Origin: Armigeres subalbatus
Taxonomy: Eukaryota > Arthropoda > Insecta > Diptera > Culicidae
Direction of reading: 5' to 3'
Length of the DNA stretch: 64,000 nt
Assembly (NCBI RefSeq): GCF_024139115.2
Contig: NC_085141.1
Coordinates: 247,302,096-247,366,095, forward strand
Shown here: in pieces, positions 29,071-40,976 of the stretch
How positions within the stretch are numbered: the stretch's first letter is position 1
Layout: every line of letters begins with the position of its first letter
The notes under the pieces: model-generated
Told to the model about the DNA's origin: nothing
Database searches by the model: none
Seen by the model: only the letters and a program-made list of their open reading frames with translations
Made by a program: the position numbers and the translations under genes

Positions 29071-29896
29071 GACAGCAAGAAAGAAGTGACCGTTCACGGA
29101 ATCCCTCAGTTTTCTGGAATTGGCTACGATACCTGGAAGTTTCGTGTTCAAGTGTATCTCGAAGCCTCGAAGGTGTGGGACGCTGTGGTGAAGGATGTTC
29201 CAGCAGCGGCTGACGAAGCTGTGAAGTTCAGGGAAATGGACTGTAAGGCGAAATCCCTGCTGGTGAGCTTGGTGTCGGATGAGTACTTGGGATGTATCCG
29301 AGAAAAGAATACGACCAAAGAAATGTGGAAGATTCTTGAAGATACGTTTGCCAAGAAATCGGCCGGAAAGCAAACGGTAATTAGGAAGCAGATCGCTCGT
29401 CTTCAATTGAAGGAAGGGACATCATTGCGCGCCCACCTGCTAAAGTTTGAGGACCTCATTCGACAACTCCGAGTGGCCGGCTCAAATCTTGAAGAAAGCG
29501 ATGTTTGTGCAGCCTTAAGTTTAACGCTTCCGGAGTCGTATGACCCTCATGACCGCTCTTGAAAATCTTCCGGAAGATGAATTGACATATGATGTGATGA
29601 AGACCCGGTTGCTTAGTGATGAATCGAAGCGTTTGGATCGAATGCATAGTTATGAAGAAAAACCTACTGCATTTGCTGGAGATCAACGCCGGAGACATGG
29701 AAGCGAGAAGTTTAACGGAAAATGTCATGGCTGTGGCAAGCGTGGTCACATGAAGAAGGATTGTAGGAATAAGCCCAAAGCCAATGCACCGAACGAATCA
29801 AGGTCAGTCGTGTTCATGGCAGACAGTGCAATAAAACGGAAGAGCTGCGGTGAAAAGCTCGAGTTTCTGCTGGACTCCGGGGACTTTCAACCGTAG
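29065..29896 (+). pseudogene. copia gag and start of protease (frameshifted)
   Basis: The gag frame runs 29065-29562 (MGDSKKEVTVHGIPQFSG at the start, UBN2/gag-type helices after). A small deletion near 29545 shifts the rest into another frame, which continues to 29896. That frame carries the zinc knuckle CHGCGKRGHMKKDC (29723-29764) and the protease active-site triplet DSG at about 29873-29881. Immediately after DSG, sequence is missing and the frame is lost. Confidence 0.88.
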
Positions 29897-31140
29897 AAAC
29901 CTTGAAGCAACCAGTGTACATCGACATAGCTAAGAATGGCGAATCCCTAGTGGCTAAGGAAGCAGGTGTCATCCGTGGAATGAGCAATTATGGCGTACTG
30001 ATGCACGCGAAGGATGTACTATACGTTCCGACTCTCAGGGACAACCTCATGTCGGTGAAGAAGTTAACCAAGGCTGGTGTTGAAGTTGTCTTTAACAACA
30101 AGATGGTGATGCTGAAGATGAACGGTAAGACTATTGCAACGGCGCATCTACGAGGAAACCTTTACGTTCTTGATATAGCGGTACAACGAGCTAATGCTAG
30201 CTTGGCTGAAGTGGAGTGTGCCGAACTGTGGCATCGTCGGCTTGGTCACATCAGTGAAAGCGGTATGGCTACAATGGTGCGTGAAAATCTTGCTTTTGGT
30301 ATATGTTTCAAACCGGAGAAGTTGAAGTTCTGTGACGTGTGTGTCCTCGGTAAACACAGCCGGGAGCCATTCAATGGTGCAAGAGATCGGGCAACTCGAC
30401 CGTTGGGACGTATCCATTCTGATGTGTGTGGACCGATTGAACCTATGTCTTGGGATGGACACCGCTACTTCGTTTCGTTTATTGACGATCATTCTCATTT
30501 TGCTGCCGTATATCTGTTAAGAAAGAAATCAGAGGTATTTCAAGTATTTCAAGAGTTTGCGGCGATGGCAACAGCAGCATTTGGTAACAAGATCTCAAAA
30601 CTTACGGTAGACCAGGGACGTGAATATTGTTCGAATAGCCAGAAGCAGTATTACAAAGCGATGGGAATCCAGATTGAACCTACGGTAGCCTACTCACCGC
30701 AGCAAAATGGAGTTGCGGAGAGATTCAACAGAACTTTGATAGAAAAGGTACGTACTATGCTAATCGGATCAAATTCTCCAAAATCGCTGTGGTGTGAGGC
30801 CGTGTTGACGGCCGTGTACCTGCTAAATCGAAGCTCAACCTCTGCGTTGCCAAGAAATGTCACACCGGCTGAACTCTGGTACAAGAAGAAGCCAAGTCTA
30901 GAAAAGGTTCGAGTTTTTGGTTGTCAAGCTTTTGCATGGATACCGAACCAACACCGAAAGAAATTGGATGCGAAGAGTCGCAAGCTGTTCATGGTCGGGT
31001 ACGCACCCAATGGCTACCGGCTATGGAACGAAGAATCGAAACAAATTGTGATTGCTCGTGACGTCAAGTTCAATGGAAACTGTTTCCCTGGGCCAATGAT
31101 GGAGAAGATCGTGCTAATGAAAATCTGGTGGTTCCCATAG
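29887..31140 (+). pseudogene. copia protease remainder and integrase
   Basis: After the break behind DSG, the frame resumes with the end of protease (LKQPVYIDIAKNGESL). The integrase HHCC zinc site follows (HRRLGHI with CDVCVLGKH), then the catalytic core with HSDVCGPIE, LTVDQGREY and NGVAERFNRTL supplying the D, D and E. A one-base loss near 31090 ends the frame at 31140. Confidence 0.9.
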
Positions 31141-32957
31141 TCTACGAGCAAGAGGGGGAAGAGCAAACCGAGCAGTTCGATGTGCAAATTGAAACTCTAC
31201 AGCCTGATAATCAAGTCTTGCTCGAAGATGGCACTGATGATGCAGAAGTTGAAGATGTAACGGAATACGATGACACTGCGCTCCCTTCGCATTCAGATCT
31301 GGACATGTCTTCTGGCCCAAGTGGCGAGCAGTCCACGAGGCGCAGCGAACGGGAGCGCCGATTTCCCGGTAAGTTTCTCAACTATCTTACTGGGTTTAGC
31401 GCAAATGCTGTTGGTTTTCCCCTCCCATCAGATGCTCCCGAAACTTATAATGAGATTGATACCCGTGAGGATCGTGCCCTTTGGTACCAAACAGTGCAGG
31501 ACGAGCTGAACTCAATGAAGGCTAACAATGTGTGGAAGCTGATGAAGAATCCTGGCGGTGTGAAGCCTCTCAAGACAAAATGGGTCTTCCGGCTCAAAGA
31601 GGACGAGGCTGGTCGCCCGATTCGATATAAAGCGCGACTGGTGGTAAAAGGGTTCCTCCAACGTCCAGGAATTGATTTTGAAGATACGTTTGCCCCAGTA
31701 GCCAAACTGTCAACGGTTCGTGTGGTGTTAGCTGTTGCCATCAATCAGGGCTTTCATATACACCAGATGGATGTCAAGACGGCTTTTCTCCATGGTGTGC
31801 TGAAGGAGGTTCTCTACATGGAAGTACCCCAAGGCGTAGAAGCAAAAGGAGGTACGATTTGCAGACTTCAGAAATCCCTATATGGCTTAAAACAAGCTCC
31901 ACGATGCTGGAATGACAGGTTCAATTCAACGCTGCTCAAACTAGGGTTCCGTCGATCAAACCGAGATTACTGCCTTTACGTGTCCACCGCCGAAGGTGAT
32001 GAGGTTTATCTAGTGCTTTATGTAGATGACCTCATGATAGCCGGAAGAAACATACGAACGATCGAAAAATTGAAGCACTGCCTTACAAAAGAATTTGAGA
32101 TGACCGACTGTGGCGAAACAAATTTTTTCTTGGGTATGCGGTTTGAATTTAACTCGAACCGTACTGAACTGAAGTTAACTCAAGAGACAGCTGCTTTGAA
32201 AATCCTGGAAAAATTCGGCATGGCTGAGTGCAATCCAAGCAAATCCCCGATGGAAAAAGGACTCCAACTAAGACGCGAAGGATGTTGTACCTCCCAGCCT
32301 TACCGGGAGCTTCTCGGGAGTATGATGTATCAAATGCTGTGTGTGCGACCTGATTTGTGCTATCCGGTCAGCTATATGGGAAGATTTCAACAAAAACCGA
32401 CGGATAACCATTGGCAGGCACTCAAGCGCATTGGCAGATACCTAAAGGGATCAGCTACCATGGGTCTACATTTCACAAAAAACGAAGATAGTAAACCAAT
32501 CGTAGGATACGTAGACGCCGACTGGGCTTCCGATGCAGAAGACCGCAAGTCAGTTACGGGATTTCTGTTCAAAGTTTCAACAGTATCCTGGGCAAGTCGC
32601 AAACAAGCTACAGTTTCCATGTCGTCAAGCGAAGCCGAATATGTTGCACTGAGCGCAGCAGTATCTGAAGCAATATGGTTAGCTGGACTTCTGGAAGACC
32701 TCAACTGCAAGGCACTGTCGGATCCTGTTCTAATATATGAAGATAATAGAGGGTGTATAGGACTGGCCAAGAATGCTGAATCAAAGCGAATCAAACACAT
32801 TGATATCAAGCATCATTTCATCAAGGATCACGTGGCTGCCGGGAACATCAAACTAGAATCAATTTCTACTACCGAGCAGCAAGCAGACCTATTCACCAAG
32901 TCATTAGACGTTGGACGATTCCAGTTTCTTCGCAATAAAATTGGAGTCACCGATTGA
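31128..32957 (+). pseudogene. copia reverse transcriptase and RNase H
   Basis: The frame carries the copia RT motifs WVFRLKEDEAGRPIRYKARL, MDVKTAFLHG, SLYGLKQAPRCWNDRF and the catalytic LYVDDLMIAG. RNase H follows with YVDADWASD, SSSEAEYVAL and EDNRGCIGLAKN. The stop at 32955-32957 adjoins the purine tract before the 3' LTR. This part is intact, but it is separated from integrase by a frame break. Confidence 0.9.
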
Positions 32958-32964
32958 GAGGGGG
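32957..32964 (+). promoter_or_regulatory. Polypurine tract of the copia element
   Basis: The purine run AGAGGGGG-type sequence immediately precedes the TG of the 3' LTR and would prime plus-strand synthesis. Confidence 0.7.
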
Positions 32965-33148
32965 TGTTGCGGATCAAGCAATCGTTGGTCACTAAGGGTG
33001 ACTACCAGTTGTTTATACCAACTAATAACTACGGACTATTTTTTCATTCCAATTCAAACCGTTAATCCCAACACACGTTCATAATAAAGAGCTGTTCCAA
33101 GTTACAGAAGTTTGGTCTTTTCTTGCCTGCAAAGTTCTACGGACGTCA
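32965..33148 (+). repeat. 3' LTR of the copia element
   Basis: It is 184 bp and identical to the 5' LTR except for one base. ATAA follows as the target duplication. Confidence 0.88.
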
Positions 33149-34184
33149 ATAAATAAAAATAAAAGTGATAGATTTTGCCTGTAGTTTAAAGTCATGATTA
33201 AACAATACCATTAGTATGGTGCCGCAAATGGTTTTGATTCCAAATTTTTTTGTGCCAGGCGGATTCGTTGATAATTCTGCTTCATCTTTCTAGAACATTG
33301 TTACCATTAAAAAAGTTCACCGATTAATCGGCAGCCATAGTACCCACTTACCCCGTATTTTCACTTGCCCCGGGGTACCTTAATTAAATAGATGTTTTTA
33401 ACTTAGAGAACTTAGCAATGGAGTAAGGATAGCAGTGTTTAACCGCATCATAGTTATTGGTTTACTTAAAATCCACAAAATTATAAAACTATAATATGAT
33501 ATTTGTTTCCGATCAAGATCATTATTTGGTTTGGCCATATCGCACCAAGGGCCAATGAAAAATTACCCATATTCCTGCACACATTTTCGTGTAGCAGAAT
33601 TGATCACAAATCGTATCGGATATCCATCTAACTGAGTATATCCAACAATAAATGTACGAATGAATTGTCCTGCACTATTTTTGGTTTTTATTCTACGAAC
33701 AAAATATCAGTCTTAAGTCAGTCAAAAATGCACTTTGTGCGGTTTCGCTGAATCCCAACCATATTGTTTTCTAAAATAGATTTAAGCATATTTTGGACAA
33801 TCAAAACATTCGATTCGTAATTTAATCAATACATTTTAGATTTTAGAATTTTAAGAATTTTGTTTTCTTCTTCCAGTTTTCTACCCATCTAAATAAAGAA
33901 TTTCGAATTTAACTTGACGAAAATTTGTTTTTCCCGGTACAGGTCCCAAATTCCCGGTTTTTCCCGCTTTTTTTCCCGGTGACTTCAATTTCCCGTCTTT
34001 TTCCCGCTTTTCCCGCTTTTCCCGGTTCGGTGGCCACCCTGTAAATATATAATCACACGCTGATGGTAACTTACTCAAACCCCACATTCCCCTTCTTCTC
34101 TCACAAAAAAGGAACAAAAAATCCTTTAGGAAGAGTGTTTTTTTAAAGTCATTTTCGTAAGACGAAGTTGAATGTTGAACATGT

Positions 34185-34190
34185 TTTATT
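34185..34190 (-). terminator. Possible polyadenylation signal AATAAA (minus strand)
   Basis: AATAAA lies about 120 bases downstream of the stop of the candidate exon at 34308-34402, in the right orientation. Confidence 0.3.
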
Positions 34191-34307
34191 TGAAAACTGA
34201 ACTCGAAAATAAACTTGACTTAATTACGATTTTAAATTGCAGGACAACGTTGTTATGATATTGATTTGTCAAGACACGTAATAGATTGCAGCAATAATCC
34301 AAATAAC

Positions 34308-34402
34308 TTATTCTGCCCAATTAGTCCAACTATCAGCCTCGTGTATAGTAACACCACCAAGCTGACCTCCAACATATCGATGTTTAGCTTCCGAACAACC
34401 AC
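34308..34402 (-). CDS. Candidate terminal coding exon, unknown gene
   Basis: A good acceptor (ATTATCATTTTCTAG) precedes 34402. The frame entering with one base missing encodes about 31 residues, including CSEAKHRYVGGQLGGVTIHE and DSWTNWAE, followed by TAA. The residue composition looks like real protein rather than repeat. A possible polyadenylation signal follows. No upstream exon was identified and I do not recognise the family. Confidence 0.3.
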
Positions 34403-34802
34403 CTAGAAAATGATAATTATTTAAAAAAGATAGCGATACCTCAATTTTAGATTTTTGGTAACAAGTACTATTATCCAGCAACTCCAAACTAATAGCTTTG
34501 TGAAAGCTGGCAAAGTTTTTTTTAACTTCGTGAATTTTGGATATCTGATTCAACGGGCAATTCTGCTATGACTACTAAAACTAAGTCAGTAAATCCCAAA
34601 ATAAACTTCAAGATATGTAATCTATTTCGCTTTCCAAACATTTTTGTCGCATATGAGAGTTCTCCATATCTCTCAGATTTCGTTAGAATAAGCTAAACTT
34701 GTGGTCTTATGTACACTGTCAATTGTATAAATTTATGTTAACCAAAATCTATACTTCCGGCTCAACCTGGGATTTTCTAGATTGTCAACCCTTTTTTTTC
34801 AG

Positions 34803-34932
34803 CAGCCTCTCAGGCGCGCATTACGGCCACAATCCATTTTTCAGTGGTTGAAATTGAGTGGAAAACAACGGCGTGAAATGAGATGAATCTGCTAGTAGCA
34901 ATCGAGCAGTGCATCAAGTCAACAGTTCAGAG
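34803..34932 (+). other. Candidate 5' exon of an unknown plus-strand gene
   Basis: The acceptor CAACCCTTTTTTTTCAG precedes 34803 and a donor GTAGGAAA follows 34932. An ATG at about 34883 would start a frame (MNLLVAIEQCIKSTVQ) that leaves in phase 2. The upstream part has stops, so it would be a 5' untranslated exon with the start codon. The phase agrees with the candidate exon at 51543, but that is a one-in-three coincidence. Confidence 0.3.
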
Positions 34933-35162
34933 GTAGGAAAATAAATAATATATGTGTTTTATAATTTTGTTTTTAATAATTTGAGTCTTGTGAACTAAAA
35001 CATCACTCAAACAGAATTTTAAATAATATTCCAAACATTGGAGAAGGTGGTCTATTTATTATTGTGTACATACGATGTGAGAAATTGTAATCAAATTGAT
35101 TTTTTATTTGGTTTATCGACGGTTGAGATTACGGGCTGTTATTAATATGGGAACAGATACCC

Positions 35163-35334
35163 TACTTACTTAACGAGAGGCCACCGACTTAGCAACACCC
35201 TCATAAGTACCACGGAGTTGGGTAATGAGGAAGGAATTCGTTGGGTCAGGATTTGCCTGTAGCTGGCAATGTACCCGTGGTAGATTTTACCCCGTAACAC
35301 AGCATGTAAAGGTGTCTACCCAGCGTTACGGGTC
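35163..35334. repeat. 172-bp dispersed repeat, copy 1
   Basis: TACTTACTTAACGAGAGGCC through CCAGCGTTACGGGTC recurs with the same length at 36689-36860 in the same orientation. Differences are only a few percent. It is followed by a reversed piece of the SINE 3' domain (about 35400-35470). Confidence 0.65.
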
Positions 35335-35681
35335 TATTGAGCTCCCTCAGGTCCTCTTCTACTGCGAAAAGTCTTCCACGTAGGCTGCGGCCTTTTCCGG
35401 GTTCTCTATTAAATATTATCTTCGCATGAGCATTATGACCGCACAATTCGTAGTTGCTACTCCGTGATTGACTGAACTTGCGAAATTGTACAGAGAACAC
35501 AGTAAATGGGGCTTGGGATTAGCTTCCCATTCTCATGTACACGTTTCGGGAGCTCAAATATTTAAAGTCAATAACGGCGCCGGCCACGTCCTTACGGTCA
35601 TATAGGAAGGGAAGGATTTTTAGTCCGACTCTCGTTGCTACTAGAGACCGAGTATACCTCTGCATCTTCACGATTGTCTTG

Positions 35682-35708
35682 GGATAGGATAGGATAGGAT
35701 AGGATAGG
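35682..35708. repeat. (GGATA)5 microsatellite
   Basis: Five tandem GGATA units and a partial sixth. It is too short and of the wrong unit to be telomeric. Confidence 0.8.
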
Positions 35709-35974
35709 CACTCACTTGCTTGATGGCTATTGCAAACTGTTGAAGATCGCGCTTGTTTCAACCGGAGTAAAGCGCAATACATGTGCATGAGCCACCGAAC
35801 ACAAGATAGATATTTTATTCTTTTTGCGACGACTAAAACACGCACTGCCCTTACTTACTCGATGGCTACTGCAAACTCTACTATGCATACAATTCATAAA
35901 CTAAATTCATTGTTTTGAACTTTAATTTCTAACACGTCCGTTTATATTTTTTCACAAGAAAAATTCTCACTCAT

Positions 35975-36163
35975 GTTTAGGCACTTATCCTTAAACGATT
36001 TGCTCACAACAAGTTGCATTCAACGCAGAATCCTATCCGATTGTTTCCTATCGCAAATTGGCCAGTTCGGACTACGGGCTCAGAAGCTATAGCCAAAATA
36101 CTATTTTTATAACACACAAGAAAGGCTCCATCACCGCTAGGTGGATTAATCTGGGTTTTTAGT
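35975..36163 (-). mobile_element. Short copy of the MITE family with a single 167-bp monomer
   Basis: The reversed monomer (CCGATTGTTTCCTATCGCAA, GCCAAAATACTA) leads directly into GAAAGGCTCCATCACCGCTA and GGTGGATTAATCTGGG. It shows the minimal form of the family with one monomer. Confidence 0.6.
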
Positions 36164-36688
36164 ATCTTTATTAATGAGACTTTCAGCCGTAAACTGACTC
36201 CTCTCCGGAAGGAGATCATAATTCACATTCGGAATTGTCACGGACTTCCTGGAGTCGCAATAGCCCTTCATTATCCTCCAGGAAATTTGTATGAAATCTT
36301 ATTGAATTCTTTCCAAACAATCTTCTTGATATCATATTTATTGCGGAGATTAAGATTGCATTCCAGTATGAGCTTCTTGGTATCCACCATAATTAATATG
36401 GTATAATTTGCTTCCATGAGTCGCTATCGAGTCTATATTTAACTATAAATTATATAAATGCTTATTAGTTATTAGCATTAGCATTGTTACGGTGTAATTC
36501 GTAGATTGTACACTAGTGATACTCATGTTTTACTTTTAAGATCCTTATCTAGAATGCTCTCAGAAATCAAGAAGCGGGGTGGTCCTTGATTCCAGTCTTA
36601 AACAAAAATAACAAAAGTATGTAGATTACTACTCCTGGCCTCGCCCATCTTCACCGTAACTAGGGAGAGGAAGGAAGTGTTGATGTGG

Positions 36689-36860
36689 TACTTACTTAAC
36701 GAGAGGCCACCGACTTTGCGACACCCTCATAAATACCACGGAGTTGGATAATAAGGAAGGTATTCGTTGGGTCAGGATTTACCTATAGCTGGCAATGTAA
36801 CCGTGGTAGATCTTACCCCATAACACACCACGTAAAGGTGTCTACCCAGCGTTACGGGTC
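36689..36860. repeat. 172-bp dispersed repeat, copy 2
   Basis: It matches 35163-35334 over its whole length. ATAAATTATATAAATGCTTA follows here and also occurs about 400 bp upstream near 36443. Confidence 0.65.
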
Positions 36861-36883
36861 ATAAATTATATAAATGCTTAATA

Positions 36884-37073
36884 GGGGGAAAGACGGCTTT
36901 GGCAGGTTTTGTTCTATTATTGGCAGGGGGTTTTTGTCGACCAAATTTTATAAAATTTGGTCACAATATTCTTTGATACGCAAAGAATGTTTAGGCCAAA
37001 TTTGAGCCTAGTCAGTCATAAAAAACCCCCCTGCCAATAATAGAACAAAACCTGCCAACGCCGTCATTCCCCC
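36884..37073. mobile_element. 190-bp TA-flanked MITE
   Basis: The long inverted ends GGGGGAAAGACGGCTTTGGC and the mirrored GCCAACGCCGTCATTCCCCC extend inward through AGGTTTTGTTCTATTATTGG. They are flanked by TA at 36882-36883 and 37074-37075. Confidence 0.75.
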
Positions 37074-37079
37074 TAGTTA

Positions 37080-37900
37080 TAACAAAATTAGGAAAATAAA
37101 ATATGCACAAAAAAAGGAAAATCTATCAAACGACATTTTCAGCTAAACCATTTCACGGGATTAACTTAGCTAATGTTTTAAATAGATTAATAATTTTCAA
37201 TTTTACAAAGCGTCAAAACCAAATTTGGAGCAACAAACAAGCATTAAGTCATTAGAGTTTTAATTTTTGTTGTATAAATTCAATACTTCACAAAAAAACT
37301 AGCGTTTTGAAGCAAAACGCTTGATTTACTGTTGTTAAGTATTGATTTAGGAAACTGTTCACATTTTCACAGAAGGGAAAACATCACCTTATACCGGGCA
37401 AATGCGAGCAAAACCAACCAACCAAAGAAGGCAAAACCAGGTGGATGTCATCCATATCTCGCACAATGGGCTTGTTTTGCAGCCAGCATTGCGCGGCAGG
37501 TTCCCACTGACATTTTTGGATCCCAATGGAAATCAAATGAGATGTTGGTAAACAACACAAATGCTACCATAAATTTTATTTTGAGATGTTGGATGCAAAA
37601 AACATGGCGTCGTGCCGCCCATCTGGTCAAACCATCAAGTTTTGCCTTATATCGGGCAAATGTGACCATTTAAAGAAGGAAAAACATCACATTTGTGGAA
37701 TGTTTTACCGCTAAATTTCGTACAACCAAAAAATTATTTTAAAATTTTATAAATATTACGTTTTTTTAATTGTGAGAAATTTATTGTTCAAAGTTTTTTT
37801 TATTACCAGCTGTATTTTTTTTACAATTTATTTGCCCTCTTTTTTTTAAATTTGTTATAAATAATATATACAATGGTTTCTATATTGATGAAATAATCTA
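37080..37900. other. AT-rich unassigned region
   Basis: GGGCAAATG words near 37398 and 37654 hint at an old inverted or duplicated element. I see no coding and no clear ends. Confidence 0.3.
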
Positions 37901-37904
37901 TAGA

Positions 37905-38454
37905 TCGACGTTATGTATCAAACATCAAAATTGCCAGGCGATATGGTGCTGATTTTTTTTTAGCATATCGAATGCTTCTGGAATTTTTAATGAGGGCAAA
38001 AATGCCAGAGCTGGTGTTTTTTTTTTTAATATTCGAACGACTTGACATCGTTCTTCATGACTTGTATCAATCCCAAGTAATCAGCGACATCTATCAACGA
38101 TTGAAAAACTTTACAGTAAATCTCCTCACTTTTGGATGTCATTAGAACATAAACTAAAGGAAACGTGTGTTGATGACTTAGAGGGCAGCTCCAGTGATTC
38201 GTAAACAGCTGCCTGAATAAAGGTGACACGGTGCTGAATGTTCCATCCATCATCCAGTACTTCGAGTTTGACAAGCGGATTGTTCGGATTAGTTTTATTG
38301 GTTTGCTTGAATCCTCAGCTGCACGACGCTTAGTTGCAGGTCGATACTTGATCGCCGCCACGTGTATGGATGATCATACTCATCGGATATCGTAATAATT
38401 TGCTGAAAATCGTTGCGTTTTTTTGGCACGTATGGTTGCGTGAATGGCTTGCCA
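37905..38454 (-). pseudogene. MULE-type transposase relic with FLYWCH end (left part)
   Basis: Minus-strand reading gives KYWMMDGTFSTVSPLFRQLF, then FPLVYVLMTSKSEEIY, the first catalytic block of a MULE transposase (DGTF Asp). Downstream ALAFLPSLKIPEAFDMLKKN also fits the family. Upstream is an HVAAIKYRPATKRRA stretch like the end of a FLYWCH zinc finger. Frames are broken by small indels. The rest of the FLYWCH domain lies at about 41264-41340, across the inserted hAT-like element. Confidence 0.7.
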
Positions 38455-38830
38455 CAGGGCTGGTAGCGAGCGATGCCGCTCAAAATAGTGACTTTAGTGA
38501 CTAAAGCTAACGAAAAAAGGGACCAAATAGTGACTTTCACTTGCAGAAAAAGTGACCAAATAGTGACTTTCAGTTTCAGTTGCAAGTTCGATAAGACGAA
38601 ATAAAGCGTTTCTGGGTCGAAGGAGAATCTTTTTTTAGCAATTTGTGGTGGAAAACATCTTTCACTCATCACTCTTTGCTCTTAGAACGAACTCAAAAGA
38701 GAAACGACTAAGTAAAATTGTATTGGCCTCCTCTTTTAATCTCACGGAAATTTTACTCAATATCAGTCAAAAGCAGGAGTACTCAAAACTAGCAAGGAGC
38801 AAATCAAATTTTTACGCCACTGGAAGTGCT

Positions 38831-38966
38831 GACCCTACATTGACTTACGTTCTGACGTCGCAGGCGCCAGAGTGACCTTAACAAATGAGTATCTGTGCAA
38901 GAACAGCTGATCTGGTCATAATAGAGTAGCAACTACGGGCAATGAATCAAGCTCAAGCTCAAGCAC
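38831..38966 (+). mobile_element. SINE 3' fragment
   Basis: CCTACATTGACTTACGTTCT through CAGCTGATCTGGTCATAATA, ending in GCTCAAGCTCAAGC, matches the 3' domain and tail of the SINE at 14724-15323. Confidence 0.65.
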
Positions 38967-39686
38967 TGTGAATAATAAAGACCTGGGGCCTTATTGCGCA
39001 TCTCCTTTCGATAGCTCATTCGTATGACAGTTTGCATGGTTTGCTCGTTTCGAGTCGAACTGCGCAATGCCACCCCTGTTTTTCTTTCCCGAAAAATGAT
39101 TTTTCGGCAAAAATCTGCGTGATTTGTCGTAGCTGCCACGGAAGTTTTTAGATTTTTTTTAGTGCGAAAGGAACAACAGTACGGATCGTTTTGGTAGAAA
39201 ACGAAACAAAAATTATGAAGATTCAGGTACAATGAGCCTGGGATTGAACGCTAGACCTCCTGCTTATAATGCAGGACAATGGTCATTGAACTTTTCAATG
39301 TTTTTCTTCCAAAATACGCATATTTTCCGATTTTCGTGAACGATTTTTGCTATGGAATTCGACAGGGCATGCAATCTTCAAAATTGGGGAGACTTGATCT
39401 CCTTTCTATGATATCTACTCAATAAATATTTTTTATAGAGCCAACCCTCCATTACATCTGTTAAATGTACAAAATAATAGCCGTTTGAGAACAATTTTTA
39501 TTTTCTTGATTTTTTTCCGCCAAACTTTTGTATTTCATATGCCTAAGTCTCCTCATATTGAGGCAACAAATCAAAATCCAAATATCCTGAAATTGTGGTG
39601 GAATGTTGACATTTTTATCAGTGAAGATCATTTCATTTAGCATATTTATGGCTTTGGGCTGTAAAAATGATAGCATTTGGTCATTA

Positions 39687-39903
39687 ATAATAACCCGGTG
39701 AAAATGGTTCTCGACAACGATCCGACGGGCACAAGAAGGCGAGGTGCGCAGCGGGCAAGGTGGATCGATCAGGTGGAAGATGACTTGCGGACCCTCCGTA
39801 GACTGCGGGGTTGGCGACGTGTAGCCATGGACCGAGCCGAATGGAGAAGACTTTTATATACCGCACAGGCCACTTCGGCCTTAGTCTGATTAAATAATAA
39901 TAA
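39687..39903 (+). mobile_element. 5'-truncated LINE insertion (217 bp) with 10-bp target duplication
   Basis: The body encodes the extreme C-terminus of the family at 11167-14335 (RARWIDQVEDDLRTLRRLRG) and ends TTAAATAATAATAA. TTGGTCATTA flanks it on both sides (39677-39686 and 39904-39913). Confidence 0.85.
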
Positions 39904-40221
39904 TTGGTCATTATTGGGAGAAGTTGTTCAAATTTTGCGTGGTTACTAAGTACATTTTAAGGAGGAACAAAACACAGTAAATAATGGAGTAAATAAGGTT
40001 GTCAATAAAACATCATTTGTCTAGAGGATCTATTATAAAAATGCGCTATAATAATACTACTCTAGTTCTCGGTAAAACAGGGGAGAATTAAGTCTCCCAA
40101 GGAATCAAGCAGCGAGTTGAATGGCTGGCGAAGTTTCAGAGCGATCACTTTTCCAAGATCCGTAATTTCATTTCCGCCATGAACAAAGCATCTTCCGACG
40201 CATTCATAAAGTTTTATTAAA

Positions 40222-40931
40222 AAACCCAGATTAATCCACCTAGCGGTGATAATGCCTTTCTCGTGCGGTAAAAAATAGTATTTTGGGCATTACTTCTAAG
40301 CCCATCGTCCGATCGGGCCAATTTTCAATAGAAAATAATGAGACAAGATTCTGCGTCTAATGCAACCTGTTGCGAGGAAATCGGTTCAGGGTAAGTGCAT
40401 TAAAAGTGAGCTAGATTTTTTTACGCGCTTTATTCTGAGAAAAAGTATTTTGGCCATAACTACCAAGCCCATTGTCCGATCCATCCAGTTTTCAATAGGA
40501 AACAATGGGGCAGTATACTGCGTCAAATGCAGCCTGTTGTGAGGAAATCCGTTTAGGGTAAGTGCATTAAAAATGAGCTAGACTTTTTTACGCGCTTTTT
40601 TATGAGGAAAAGTATTTTGGCCATAACTACCAAGCCCATTGTTCGATCCGTCCAATTTTCAATAGGAAACAATGGAGCAAGATACTGCGTTGAATGCAGC
40701 CTGCTGTGAGGGAATCCGTTCAGGGTAAGTGCATTAAAAGTGAGCTAGACTTTTTCACGGGTTTTTTTAGAGGAAAAGTATTTTGGCCATAACTTCTAAG
40801 CCCATAGTCCAAATCGGCCAATTTTCAATAGGAAACAATGGGGCAGTATACTGCGTCGAATGCAACCTGTTGCGAGTAAATTGGTTGAGGGTAAGTGCAA
40901 AAAAGTGAGCTAAACTTTTTGCTCTTTTGGT

Positions 40932-40976
<45 letters not shown>

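Larger units (their letters stand above)
28874..33148 (+). mobile_element. Ty1/copia LTR retrotransposon, recently inserted, three frame breaks
   Basis: Two 184-bp LTRs differ at one position (T/C in the CAAATCG versus CAAACCG word). The flanks share ATAA (28870-28873 and 33149-33152). The order gag, protease, integrase, RT, RNase H is that of the copia type. The primer-binding site and the purine tract are in place. The coding region is interrupted near 29545, 29885 and 31090, so this copy cannot make the full polyprotein as read. Confidence 0.92.
27726..33380. mobile_element. TIR element with AGGTACCCCGGGGCAAGTG ends, flanked by TA, containing a copia
   Basis: AGGTACCCCGGGGCAAGTG at 27726 is mirrored at 33380, with TA on both sides (27724-27725 and 33381-33382). 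Internal copies of the motif occur near 27945 (GACGGGGCAAGTGGGACCT) and 28690. Removing the copia and its duplication leaves about 1.4 kb of non-coding sequence, so it is non-autonomous. Confidence 0.65.
27167..34041. mobile_element. hAT-like element (outer shell of a nest)
   Basis: The ends are CAGGGTGGCCACTGAA and its inverted partner TTCGGTGGCCACCCTG. They are flanked by TAAATA at 27161-27166 and 34042-34047. Subterminal CCCGGTTTTTTCCCG words occur in both ends. A CAGGG start fits the hAT superfamily, although hAT duplications are usually 8 bp and only 6 match here. No hAT transposase is visible. The interior from 27726 to 33380 is a second element. Confidence 0.65.

Noticed and set aside
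35682..35708. Telomere-type repeat (GGATA)n
   Set aside because: Only about five units, the wrong motif for arthropods, and an internal position.
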